This document shows positions 8,636 through 16,611 of a DNA stretch of 64,000 nucleotides, piece by piece. This DNA comes from Ideonella_A sakaiensis_A (GTDB lineage Bacteria > Pseudomonadota > Gammaproteobacteria > Burkholderiales > Burkholderiaceae_C), in contig NZ_CP182947.1 in NCBI RefSeq assembly GCF_048320135.1, forward strand, positions 3,782,001-3,846,000, in the 5' to 3' direction. Within the stretch, counting starts at the first letter, position 1. The number at the start of each line of letters is the position of its first letter. The translations under genes were made by a program, and so were the position numbers. The notes under the pieces are model-generated. The model had not been told where the DNA came from. It searched no databases and saw nothing but the letters and a program-made list of their open reading frames with translations.

Positions 8636-8726
8636 GAGATGTCTCCAGTCGATGTCATCTTGGTGTTATTGCAGGCACAATCGAGGCAGTCGACAGGACC
8701 GTTCGTTCTGTCGTTCGTTAACTATA

Positions 8727-8756
8727 TTGTAGACAAAACAGATATGTTGTCAACGG
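8727..8756. promoter_or_regulatory. Paired GntR operator-like boxes at regulator/dioxygenase promoter
   Basis: A perfect palindrome TTGTAGACAA at 8727-8736 is followed after 10 bases by TTGTCAACGG at 8747-8756, whose GTCAAC core lies exactly 20 bases from the first core. GT-N2-AC palindromes fit FCD-class GntR regulators. The same arrangement recurs at 11820-11849. The second box overlaps the first codons if the regulator starts at 8744, or lies in its leader if it starts at GTG 8786. Confidence 0.7.
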
Positions 8757-9418
8757 AAGTCGATGCGGGTGCGGATGAGGGGCGTGTGCTGACCGACCAC
8801 GTCGTGGAAAAACTCGAAAAGCTCATCCTCGGCGGCCGCTACCAGCCCGGCGAGAAGCTTCGGGAACAGCTGCTGGCCGAGGAGCTCGGGGTAAGCCGGG
8901 GCCCGCTACGAGAGGCGATCCGCACGCTCGAGGGTCGGCGCTTGCTCGAGCGCACGCCGCGCGCCGGCGTGCAGGTGGTCGGCGTGTCGCTGGCCGATCT
9001 GGAGCAGATCCTCGTTGCGCGCGAGGCGCTGGAAGGCATGGCGGCGCGCCAGGCGGCGGAGAACATGACGGTTGCGGAGGTGAATGCATTGCGGCAGTCC
9101 GTGCTGGCGCTAGAAAACCGACCGCAGGACGCTCCCAGCGCCGTTTTCGAGGCCGGACCCGATAACGACTTCCATCGGCTGATCGCGAGAGGGAGCCGCA
9201 ATCGGTGGCTCGAAAATCTGCTGGTAAAGGATGTCTACTCGCTGCTGCGGCTGTACCGGATGCAGGTCGCGCGGCGTGACGACGTGGCCGACAGCCTGGC
9301 CGAGCACCACGTCATCATCGACCACATCCATGCGCGAGACGGCGAGGGTGCGGAAGCTGCGATGCGCGCGCATTTGCGACGTTCGCGCGCTCGCATGCTG
9401 CAAGCCGCCTCTTCGTGA
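8744..9418 (+). CDS. GntR-family transcriptional regulator, FCD subclass
   Basis: A 224-residue regulator. The winged helix-turn-helix spans about residues 15-80 with the hallmark YQPGEKLREQLLAEELGVSR followed by GPLREAIRTLEGRRLLE. The C-terminal all-helical FCD domain has metal/ligand residues such as DFHRLIA and LAEHHVIIDHI. FCD regulators sense small organic acids and usually repress the neighbouring catabolic genes. It is divergent from the dioxygenase operon and convergent with MmgE/PrpD. Start choice is open: ATG 8744 has no good ribosome site, whereas GTG 8786 is preceded by GAGGGG and would give 210 residues. The paired boxes at 8727-8756 suggest autoregulation. Confidence 0.9.
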   Translation: MLSTEVDAGADEGRVLTDHVVEKLEKLILGGRYQPGEKLREQLLAEELGVSRGPLREAIRTLEGRRLLERTPRAGVQVVGVSLADLEQILVAREALEGMAARQAAENMTVAEVNALRQSVLALENRPQDAPSAVFEAGPDNDFHRLIARGSRNRWLENLLVKDVYSLLRLYRMQVARRDDVADSLAEHHVIIDHIHARDGEGAEAAMRAHLRRSRARMLQAASS

Positions 9419-10810
9419 TCAGGTGGCAACCGGCTCTAGCAGTCGGGTCAGCGTATTGACGTCGGCAATCGATTCGAGGCCGTCGAGCCGATCGAACAGA
9501 TCGTGCAGGCGGTCGCGAGGCAGCAGACGTTCGCCGCAGTCCTCGAATTTGGTCCACATCTCTTCACGCGACATCGCCGACTTGCCGCCACGCCCGACGA
9601 GTTGCTCGATTCGCCGCGACAGGCGCTTGCCGTTGCGCAGGCTCACCACCACTTCCGCGCCCCATTGCTCCTCGGCATCGTCGGCCATGTCGGGGTGAGG
9701 CCGTGCCCGGGTGATTTCCAGCAGCCGGCGAACCTCGGCCTCTTCGTGCGCCGCACCTTCGAAGTGCCGCAGGCGTACCGCGCCGTCGAGCAGTGCCCGC
9801 ACGGTCGCGTACTGCACGCTGAACTTCGCTTCCAGAGAGGATTGCGGCCATGGGTTGTCTGTATGGCGCAGACGTCGTGCATGTGGAAGCACGTCGATGC
9901 CGGCGACGTCGCTCGCCCGAAGTCCCTCCTCGCGGACGAGACGCAGCATCATCGCGATCGCCGGATGGGTGCTTCCGCAACATGGGAACTGCTTGAGCGC
10001 GATGGTCTCGCCTTCGATCTCGAGTGGACTCGCCCAGTCTGCAAACAGTCTGTCAGTGTCGAAGGTGCCGGGACCGTTGAAGACGTTCAGAAAGCCCTGA
10101 TGGTGTTCGAGTGCCGATTCGTTTGCATCGAATCCTCGTGCAGCGAGCAATGCGGCCAGCAGGCCATTGCGGCCGCAGTGCCCGGCATGAAACGGCTTCA
10201 CCATGGTCCCGAAATTCGCCTTCAGGCCCGAAGCGAGCGATGCGGCGATGGCCAGCGCGGTCGCCGTCTGCCCGACGTCGAGCCGCATCAGGTGAGCCAC
10301 CGCGGCGGCAGCGCCGAAGGTGCCGATGGTCGATGTCGGATGCCAACCCTTGTCGTAGTGGTGGAAGCCGAGCGCACGCGCCATGCGGATCTGGACCTCG
10401 ACCCCGGCGATGTACGACACCAGCAAATCCCGGCCTGAAAGCGCATGCTCCTCTCCAAGCGCCATCAGTGCAGGCATCAGCGGCACGGTGTGGTGGCCAC
10501 CCATGATGCTGCTGAAATCGTCGTAGTCCAGCGCATGGGCCGAGGTGCCGTTGACCAGCGCGGCATCCAGCGCGCTGGTGCGCAGCGTTGTACCGAGTAC
10601 CAGCGACCGGCCTGGCGCAGTGGCAATTCCGGGCGTACGCAGCAGCACCTGTGTGGCCGGCTCGACGCATCCGGCAAGACTGACGCCCACCGCGTCGATC
10701 AGGCACATCTTGGCCTGGGACAGTGCCAGCGGCGTGACGGCATCGGCACCGATGCCATGGATCAGTTCGGCCAGGCGGCGCGTCAGCGCCGCGGGGTTCG
10801 AAGCGGACAC
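9419..10810 (-). CDS. MmgE/PrpD-family protein (2-methylcitrate dehydratase-like)
   Basis: A 463-residue cytoplasmic protein of the MmgE/PrpD family, which includes 2-methylcitrate dehydratase, aconitate decarboxylase and many uncharacterised lyases. Visible family features are CLIDAVGVSLAG near 36-47, GTSAHALDYDDF near 90-105, GWHPTSTIGTFGAA near 155-168, and KQFPCCGSTHPAI near 270-282. No other methylcitrate-cycle gene is present, so propionate metabolism is not supported; a dehydratase, decarboxylase or isomerase acting on the pathway acid is more likely. It follows the Bug gene by 7 bases and so shares its operator-controlled promoter. It ends tail-to-tail with the GntR gene with no spacer. 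Confidence 0.9.
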   Translation of the reverse strand: MSASNPAALTRRLAELIHGIGADAVTPLALSQAKMCLIDAVGVSLAGCVEPATQVLLRTPGIATAPGRSLVLGTTLRTSALDAALVNGTSAHALDYDDFSSIMGGHHTVPLMPALMALGEEHALSGRDLLVSYIAGVEVQIRMARALGFHHYDKGWHPTSTIGTFGAAAAVAHLMRLDVGQTATALAIAASLASGLKANFGTMVKPFHAGHCGRNGLLAALLAARGFDANESALEHHQGFLNVFNGPGTFDTDRLFADWASPLEIEGETIALKQFPCCGSTHPAIAMMLRLVREEGLRASDVAGIDVLPHARRLRHTDNPWPQSSLEAKFSVQYATVRALLDGAVRLRHFEGAAHEEAEVRRLLEITRARPHPDMADDAEEQWGAEVVVSLRNGKRLSRRIEQLVGRGGKSAMSREEMWTKFEDCGERLLPRDRLHDLFDRLDGLESIADVNTLTRLLEPVAT

Positions 10811-10817
10811 GGCGTGC

Positions 10818-11801
10818 TCAATTCAGATTGATATTCCGGTCTGCGATCACCTTGGCCCAACTGGCAGACTCACTTTCCATGAAACTGGCCAGTTCTTCCG
10901 GAGTGGACGGCTTCGGCACCAACTTATGGGTTGCGAAGGCGGCAATGACTTCGGGCGTCGCCATGACCGCCACGAGTTCGGCATTCCAGCGCTTGACCAG
11001 TGCCGGAGGCGTCTTTGCCGGCAGCACGAATGCATACCAGTTCGTCGCATTGAATCCCTTGAACCCGGACTCCGCGATCGTAGGCACGGCGGGCATTTCG
11101 CTTGTTCGCTCGAGGCCTGTGGTCGCCAGCGCAACCACCTGCTTCGACTCGAGGAAGGGTTGCGCAGACGATGGCGTGGCGTAGTAGGCCGTGACCTGAC
11201 CACCCAGCAATGCGTGCAGTGCCGGTGCGCCGCCCTGGTACGGCACGTGCAGGATGTCCACCCCGGCTCGCTGGTTGAACATCTCGCCGGCCAGATGCGA
11301 AGCCGTTCCCACGCCGCCCGAGGCGAAGCTGACCTTCTTCGGATCCTTCTTCGCCAGATCGATGAATTCCTGCAGCGTGCGCACGCCGAGATCAGACTTG
11401 ACGACAAGGGTGTTCGGGAACGACACCGCCAGCGAAACGGGCGCCATGTCGCGCGGGTTGTAGTTCAGCTTCATCAGACGCGGGTTGATCACCAGCGAGC
11501 CGATGGTGCCGAGCAGCAGCGTGGAGCCATCCGGTTCTGCCTGGTAAACCTGTTGCTGTGCGATGTTCCCGCCGGCACCGGGACGGTTCTGGACAACCAC
11601 CGTCTGTCCAAGCCGCTGGCCCAGATGCTGGGCAACGATTCTCGCGATCGTGTCGATGGCACCACCGGGCGCGAAGCCAACGACCAGATTGATGGTCTTC
11701 TTGGGCAATGCGTCCTGGGCGTACGCTGCGCCGGCGCCGAGCATCGGCAACAGCGCCACGACGGCGAGCAGGGCGCGGGGAAAGTGTCGACGTGTCAGCA
11801 T
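10818..11801 (-). CDS. Bug-family (TctC-type) periplasmic binding protein
   Basis: A 327-residue secreted binding protein with a signal peptide ending AYAQ near residue 29. Family landmarks are INLVVGFAPGGAIDTIARI, VVVQNRPGAGGNIAQQQV, DGSTLLLG, SFASGGVGTASHLAGE and HVPYQGGAPALHALLGGQV. Bug proteins capture dicarboxylates, aromatic acids or related anions. This gene opens the two-gene operon with MmgE/PrpD. The ATG lies 19 bases downstream of the palindrome TTGTAGACAA shared with the GntR promoter, so it is very likely in the same regulon as the dioxygenase operon. Confidence 0.93.
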   Translation of the reverse strand: MLTRRHFPRALLAVVALLPMLGAGAAYAQDALPKKTINLVVGFAPGGAIDTIARIVAQHLGQRLGQTVVVQNRPGAGGNIAQQQVYQAEPDGSTLLLGTIGSLVINPRLMKLNYNPRDMAPVSLAVSFPNTLVVKSDLGVRTLQEFIDLAKKDPKKVSFASGGVGTASHLAGEMFNQRAGVDILHVPYQGGAPALHALLGGQVTAYYATPSSAQPFLESKQVVALATTGLERTSEMPAVPTIAESGFKGFNATNWYAFVLPAKTPPALVKRWNAELVAVMATPEVIAAFATHKLVPKPSTPEELASFMESESASWAKVIADRNINLN

Positions 11802-11819
11802 GTCTTCCTCCAGTTCATC

Positions 11820-11849
11820 TTGTAGACAATGTAAGTTTATTGTCGACTT
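11820..11849. promoter_or_regulatory. Paired GntR operator-like boxes upstream of Bug-prpD operon
   Basis: TTGTAGACAA at 11820-11829, identical to the box at 8727, is followed after 10 bases by TTGTCGACTT at 11840-11849. The core-to-core distance is 20 bases, as at the first site. The position, 19-48 bases upstream of the Bug start codon, would cover the promoter or the transcription start. It links the second operon to the GntR regulator encoded at 8744-9418. Confidence 0.7.
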
Positions 11850-12071
11850 ATGAAAACCGGGTTTGCACTGATCTGCTTAGCGCGCCGGACCCGCGGAGTG
11901 ACGGTCGCCGGGGTTAGTGAGGTATCGCAATCACTCAGCGCGGACTCGGCTGATCGTGCTGTGCCCAACTGGATGACCGGTGCTGCCGGCTGGGTCGCGC
12001 GGGTTGCAAATGACGGAAGCCCTGTACCGCCACGACCTGTGGATTAGTGGTTTTGCCCCTCCCGGCGCCGC

Positions 12072-13181
12072 TCAGCTCCGCTGCAGCCGCTTCACCGCTG
12101 CCTCGTCCCATTCGATGCCGTTGCCCGGCCGATCGGGCACGACCACGGTGCCGTCGCGCACCTCGAACGGCGCAGCGAGGAACGGATGCGCCCAGTCGCG
12201 CCATTCGCACCAGTCGGCGGTTTCGGTGACGCGCAGCAGGTGGGCGCTGACCTCGGGGTACAGGTGGCTGGACATCGGCAGGCCGGCGGCGCCGGCGATC
12301 GCCGCGCAGCGCATCCAGCCGGTGACGCCGCCGATGCGCATCAGGTCCGGCATGTACAGGTCGGCCGCCTGCGCCTGCACGGCACGCCAGAAGCCGCGCG
12401 GACCATAGATGTTCTCGCCGATCTGGATCGGTGTCTTCAGCTCGCGGGCCAGTTGCGCAGAGCCTTCGAGGTCGTCGAACTGGATCGGCTCCTCGAACCA
12501 TTGCAGCCCCTGGTCGTCGAGCGCGTGCAGCCGCAGCAGCGCCTCGCCGCGATCCAGTGCCTGGTTGAAATCCGACATCAGCCGAATATCGGGCCCGATC
12601 GCCTCGCGCACGATCTGCACCGCCTGCAGGTCCGCTGCCAAGGTCTTGCGGCCAAAACGCATCTTGATCGCACCGAACCCTTCGTCGACCAGCGAACGCG
12701 CCTCGGCGGCCAGCTCATCGGGTGGCAGCAGCCACAGGCCGTTCGTGTTGTAGGCACGCACCGGGCCGACGCTGCCGCCGAGGCTGACCGCCAGCGGCTG
12801 GCTCTGCGCCTTCGCGAAGGCATCCCAGATCGCCATGTCGAGCCCGGCAGCGGCGATCAGGCTGACGCCTTCGCGGCCGTGCAGGTTCAGTGCCTGCACG
12901 CTGCTGCGGTAAGCGTCGACTGGCGCCAGCGGCACACCGTGCAGCTTTTCTGCCGCCGCCTCGATCGCCGGCACGATGTAGCGCGCCGAACCGAGCACAT
13001 AGGGCTCGAGGTAGGCGCGGCCGACGACGCCCTCGTTGGTCTGCAGGTCGATCAGGATGAACGGCCATTCGGTGAAGCGGCCGACGACCGGATTCGAGAC
13101 GATCGGCCGGCGCAGCGGTGCAACAACGACGCGCAACTGCAGGCTGTGCAGGGTCAGGCGGGGAGCGGCGGTGGCGGGCAT
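12072..13181 (-). CDS. Mandelate racemase/muconate lactonizing enzyme family protein
   Basis: A 369-residue enolase-superfamily enzyme. The capping domain occupies about 1-130 and the barrel follows. Catalytic residues can be placed: Lys173 and Arg175 in AIKMRFG, metal ligands Asp204 (LMSDFNQ), Glu230 (WFEEP) and Glu256 (QIGENI), and an Asp279/His306 pair (YMPDLMR, SSHLYPE) whose 27-residue spacing equals that of mandelate racemase. This places it in the mandelate racemase subgroup, which abstracts the alpha proton of a carboxylate, usually a sugar acid. Arg replacing the second Lys of KxK is seen in some dehydratases. It stands alone, divergent from a Bug gene 255 bases away that may supply its substrate. 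Confidence 0.9.
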   Translation of the reverse strand: MPATAAPRLTLHSLQLRVVVAPLRRPIVSNPVVGRFTEWPFILIDLQTNEGVVGRAYLEPYVLGSARYIVPAIEAAAEKLHGVPLAPVDAYRSSVQALNLHGREGVSLIAAAGLDMAIWDAFAKAQSQPLAVSLGGSVGPVRAYNTNGLWLLPPDELAAEARSLVDEGFGAIKMRFGRKTLAADLQAVQIVREAIGPDIRLMSDFNQALDRGEALLRLHALDDQGLQWFEEPIQFDDLEGSAQLARELKTPIQIGENIYGPRGFWRAVQAQAADLYMPDLMRIGGVTGWMRCAAIAGAAGLPMSSHLYPEVSAHLLRVTETADWCEWRDWAHPFLAAPFEVRDGTVVVPDRPGNGIEWDEAAVKRLQRS

Positions 13182-13436
13182 GGCAGGGATGGAGTGGCGT
13201 GCGGGCAGCTACCTTGGCGTGGGAAATTCGGGCTGTCAAGCCATTGTTCGGAGCGCCTTTCCACGACGGCTGCAACGAGATCGCGCCACGGTTTCGGCAG
13301 CGCGCAGCCGCGAATCCCCTGGCAAACGTCAGGCCTACGTATTACCCACCATGCACGGGCGCGGAAAACCGCCAGAATCCGCCCGCCGGGAAATCCCGGT
13401 GCGCCGTTCAATGTTTTTTCTTCTGGTAGACCTCTC

Positions 13437-14408
13437 ATGAAAAAGCTCCTCCTCGCCACCGCACTTGCCGTGGGTTTCACCTCTGCGATGGCCGACTATC
13501 CGGACAAGCCGATCAACCTCGTTGTTCCGTTCGCCGCCGGCGGCCCGACCGACAAGGTGGCGCGTGACCTCGCCGAATCGATGCGCAAGCCGATGAACGG
13601 CCAGTCAATCGTGATCGAGAACGTCGGCGGTGCCGGCGGCACGCTCGGCGCCGCGAAGGTCGCGAAGGCGAAGAACGACGGCTATACGCTGCTGCTCGCC
13701 CACATCGGCATGTCCACCGCGCCGGCGCTGTACCGCTCGCTGCCGTACAAGACGCTCGAGGACTTCGAGTATGTCGGCATGGTCAACGAGGTGCCGATGA
13801 CGCTGATCGGCCGTCCGACGCTGCCGGCCAACAATTTCGCCGAGCTGAAGGCGTGGATGGAAGCCAACAAGGGCAAGATCAACCTGGCCAACGCCGGTCT
13901 CGGCGCTGCGTCGCACCTGTGCGGTCTGCTGTTCCAGCAGGCGATGGGCATCGACATGACGACCGTTCCGTACAAGGGCACGGCGCCGGCAATGACCGAC
14001 CTGATCGGTGGCCAGGTCGACATCATGTGCGACCAGACGACCAACACGACCGGCCACATCGAGTCCGGCAAGGTCAAGGCGTTTGCGGTGACGACGCCGA
14101 AGCGGCTGTCGACGCCCGCGCTGGCGAAGCTGCCGACGCTCGACGAACTGGGCCTGAAGGGCTTCAACGTCAGCATCTGGCACGGCGTCTATGCGCCGAA
14201 GGGCACGCCGAAGCCGGTTCTCGACAAGGTCAACGAGGCGCTGCGCGTCGCTCTGAAGGATCCGGAATTCCAGAAGCGGCAGGAAGCGCTCGGCGCGGTG
14301 CTGGTCACCGACGCACGTCTCGGTGGCGCAGAGCACAAGAAGTTCGTCGAGGCCGAGATCAACAAGTGGGGCCCGGCGATCAAGGCCGCCGGCCAGTACG
14401 CCGACTGA
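13437..14408 (+). CDS. Bug-family (TctC-type) periplasmic binding protein
   Basis: A 323-residue secreted binding protein. The start MKKLLLATALAVGFTSAMA is a short classical signal peptide, and upstream in-frame sequence is antisense to the enolase gene, so ATG 13437 is chosen. Landmarks are INLVVPFAAGGPTDKVARD, IENVGGAGGTLGAAKVA, DGYTLLLAH, TTVPYKGTAPAMTDLIGGQ and FNVSIWHGVYAPKGTP. It is monocistronic, followed by a clear intrinsic terminator. Its divergence from the mandelate-racemase-like gene suggests a shared carboxylate ligand, but that is inference. Confidence 0.93.
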   Translation: MKKLLLATALAVGFTSAMADYPDKPINLVVPFAAGGPTDKVARDLAESMRKPMNGQSIVIENVGGAGGTLGAAKVAKAKNDGYTLLLAHIGMSTAPALYRSLPYKTLEDFEYVGMVNEVPMTLIGRPTLPANNFAELKAWMEANKGKINLANAGLGAASHLCGLLFQQAMGIDMTTVPYKGTAPAMTDLIGGQVDIMCDQTTNTTGHIESGKVKAFAVTTPKRLSTPALAKLPTLDELGLKGFNVSIWHGVYAPKGTPKPVLDKVNEALRVALKDPEFQKRQEALGAVLVTDARLGGAEHKKFVEAEINKWGPAIKAAGQYAD

Positions 14409-14443
14409 TCTGCTCGTCGAGCAGCCGGAAGTCCGGCAACAGC

Positions 14444-14471
14444 AGCAGCCCTTCGGGGCTGCTTTTTTTTT
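14444..14471 (+). terminator. Rho-independent terminator of the Bug gene
   Basis: An 8-bp stem AGCAGCCC/GGGCTGCT closed by a TTCG tetraloop at 14452-14455 is followed by a run of nine T. It lies 35 bases after the Bug stop codon, on the plus strand, before the convergent gene at 14474. Confidence 0.92.
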
Positions 14472-14473
14472 GC

Positions 14474-14959
14474 CTAGGCGCCCAGGCTGCGGGCCTGGAA
14501 ACGCTGCAGACTCCTCGCCGCCTGCGCGCGCACCCTGGACCGCAGCCACGGCGTCCAGCCGAGCAGCGCGCCGGGCAGGCCGAGTGCCTGCCGCGCCCAG
14601 GCGTGGAAATCGAAGCGGTCGCAATGCCGCGCGATCAGGTCGGCCGCGTCGAACTCGAATTCGGCATCGATGCGGTTGTGCACCAGCCGGCCGGTGGCGC
14701 CGAACAGATAGTGCGCTTCCCAGTGCGCGCTGTGGTCGGTGATCGCGCTGGCCTCGAGCCGCCAATGCGCCATCCCGTCGGCCCGCGTTGCCTCGCACAA
14801 CATCCGCCACATCGCGCCGATCTGCTCGGCACCCTGCAGCGAGAACACCTCGTCATCGAAGCGCGCATCGGCGGCATAACAGCCCTGCATCGCTGCCGCG
14901 TCGAGGTGTTCGAAGGCGCGATAAAAGCCTTCGATCCTCGCGCGGCGCGCCTCGTTCAT
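14474..14959 (-). CDS. SnoaL/NTF2-like protein
   Basis: A 161-residue protein with the SnoaL/NTF2-like cone fold signature at its N-terminus: RIEGFYRAFEHLDAAAMQGC and ADARFDDEVFSLQGAEQIGAM, then WEAHYLFGATGRLVHNRIDAEF. The fold serves small isomerases, dehydratases and ligand-binding domains, and no catalytic assignment is possible here. Its first codon overlaps the stop of the ABC binding protein (ATGA at 14956-14959), so it is the last gene of that operon and probably co-translated. The C-terminal 40 residues are Arg-rich and outside the usual domain. Confidence 0.8.
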   Translation of the reverse strand: MNEARRARIEGFYRAFEHLDAAAMQGCYAADARFDDEVFSLQGAEQIGAMWRMLCEATRADGMAHWRLEASAITDHSAHWEAHYLFGATGRLVHNRIDAEFEFDAADLIARHCDRFDFHAWARQALGLPGALLGWTPWLRSRVRAQAARSLQRFQARSLGA

Positions 14960-16464
14960 CCCCGACCGGACCAGCTGACCGCGGCCATGTCATTGGCAAA
15001 GATCGGCGAGCTGTTCCACAGCCCGCTCAGGCCCTTGCGGAATACCGCGACCTGCGCCGGGTTCCAGATGTAGCCGTTGACCGAATCCTCGGCCAGCTGG
15101 CGCTGGATGTCGGTCCACAACTTGGCTTTGGTTTTCGGGTCGCTGGTCTCGGCCAGCTTGGCGACCATGTCGCGGAATTTCGCGCTGTCGTAGCCGAAGT
15201 AGTAGTCGGGGTTCGCGTACGCCGTCGCGTAGTCGAGCGGCTCGACGTGGTTGATGATCGTCAGGTCGAAATTGCCCTTGAACGGCCCGCTCAACCACTG
15301 CGCCCATTCGACGTTCTCGATCTTCGCGTTGATGCCGACCTTGGCCAGTTGCGCCGCGATGATTTCGCCACCCTTGCGCGCATACGGTGGCGGCGGCAGC
15401 GTCAGCGTCACATTCAGCGGCGTCGTGACGCCGGCTTCGCGCAGCAGCGCCTTCGCCTTCTCGACATCGTGCGGGTACATCTTCGTCAGGTCGACATAAC
15501 CGGCATCGGTCGGCGCGAAGTGGCTGCCGATCGGTTTGCCGAGACCTTCCTGCGCGCCGTCGATGAATGCCTGGCGGTCGATCGCATGGGCAATCGCACG
15601 GCGCACCCGGACGTCGTTGAACGGCGCCTTCTTGTTGTTGATCGACAGGATGCCCTTGCCGGCGGTATTGCCGACCTCGACGGTGAAACGCTTGTCGGCC
15701 TGGAACTGCTTCAGCGACTGCAGCGCGGCAAACCGCGGCATGCCATCGATGTCGCCGGCCAGCAGCGCAGCGACCTGCGCTGCCGCGTCGTTGATGAAGC
15801 GGAACACCACCTTCTTGATCTTCACCTTGTCGGCATGCCGATAGCCGTCCCATTTGACCAGCGTCACCGAGGTGCCCTTGTTCCAGGTGTCGACGAGGTA
15901 GGGGCCGGTGCCGACCGGTTTCGTCGCCGCGCTGGCAACCGAATTCGGATGCAGGATCACCGCGGTGTTTTCGCCCATCCGGAACGGCAGCAGCGCATCG
16001 GCCTTGTTCAGCACCAGGATCACCGTGTGTGCATCGGGTGTCGCGACGCTCGAGATGTTGTCGAAGACGGCCTTGCGCGCCTTGTTCGTGCTGTCGGGCG
16101 CCTTCGCGCGGTCGAAACTGAATTTCACCGTGCTGGCATCGAAGGCCGCACCGTCGGAGAACTTGATGCCCTTCTTCAGCTTGAAGGTATAGGTCTTGCC
16201 GTCCGGCGCCATCGTCCAGCTCTCGGCGAGCAGCGGCGTCACCTTGCCGTCCATCTCGATCTTCGTCAGCCCCTCGAGCACGTTGTAGTGAACGATCTCG
16301 CCGATCGCCGCGGCCGGCGCCGAAGTCGGATCGAGACCCGGCGGCTCGAGCACCATGCCGAGCACGACGGTGTCCTTGCGCGACTGCGCAAATGCGGCCG
16401 GCAGCGCAGCGGCCAGCGGCGCGCCGGCCAGCAGGGCGTTCAGGGTGCGGCGGGAAATGGTCAT
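14956..16464 (-). CDS. Peptide/nickel-type ABC transporter substrate-binding protein
   Basis: A 502-residue periplasmic protein of the SBP_bac_5 (DppA/OppA/GsiB) family. ATG at 16464 (MTISRRTLNALLAGAPL) is preferred because GGAGAG lies 7 bases upstream; the eight codons further up look non-native. The signal peptide ends AFAQ near residue 27. Family features include PPGLDPTSAPAAAIGEI, LLAESWTMAPDGKTYTFKLK, KFSDGAAFDASTVKFSFDRA, and AIAHAIDRQAFID. It probably binds a peptide or glutathione-like ligand for the permease/ATPase genes at 18964-22613, from which it is now separated by an IS element and a repeat pair. Confidence 0.93.
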   Translation of the reverse strand: MTISRRTLNALLAGAPLAAALPAAFAQSRKDTVVLGMVLEPPGLDPTSAPAAAIGEIVHYNVLEGLTKIEMDGKVTPLLAESWTMAPDGKTYTFKLKKGIKFSDGAAFDASTVKFSFDRAKAPDSTNKARKAVFDNISSVATPDAHTVILVLNKADALLPFRMGENTAVILHPNSVASAATKPVGTGPYLVDTWNKGTSVTLVKWDGYRHADKVKIKKVVFRFINDAAAQVAALLAGDIDGMPRFAALQSLKQFQADKRFTVEVGNTAGKGILSINNKKAPFNDVRVRRAIAHAIDRQAFIDGAQEGLGKPIGSHFAPTDAGYVDLTKMYPHDVEKAKALLREAGVTTPLNVTLTLPPPPYARKGGEIIAAQLAKVGINAKIENVEWAQWLSGPFKGNFDLTIINHVEPLDYATAYANPDYYFGYDSAKFRDMVAKLAETSDPKTKAKLWTDIQRQLAEDSVNGYIWNPAQVAVFRKGLSGLWNSSPIFANDMAAVSWSGRG

Positions 16465-16611
16465 CGATCTCTCCAGTGGATGGGACAAACAAATGGTTTC
16501 GCGCCGGCCTGCCCATGGATGCGCTGGCTACGGCTTGGCCGACAAGGAGCGAGTTTAGGGCTGATCGAATGGCGTCCGATCAGGGCCGGCGAAACCGGGA
16601 CGTCGTCATTC

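Noticed and set aside
12186..13436. Long plus-strand frame leading into the third Bug gene
   Set aside because: It is the opposite strand of the enolase-superfamily gene, whose catalytic residues are intact; the Bug signal peptide begins at 13437.
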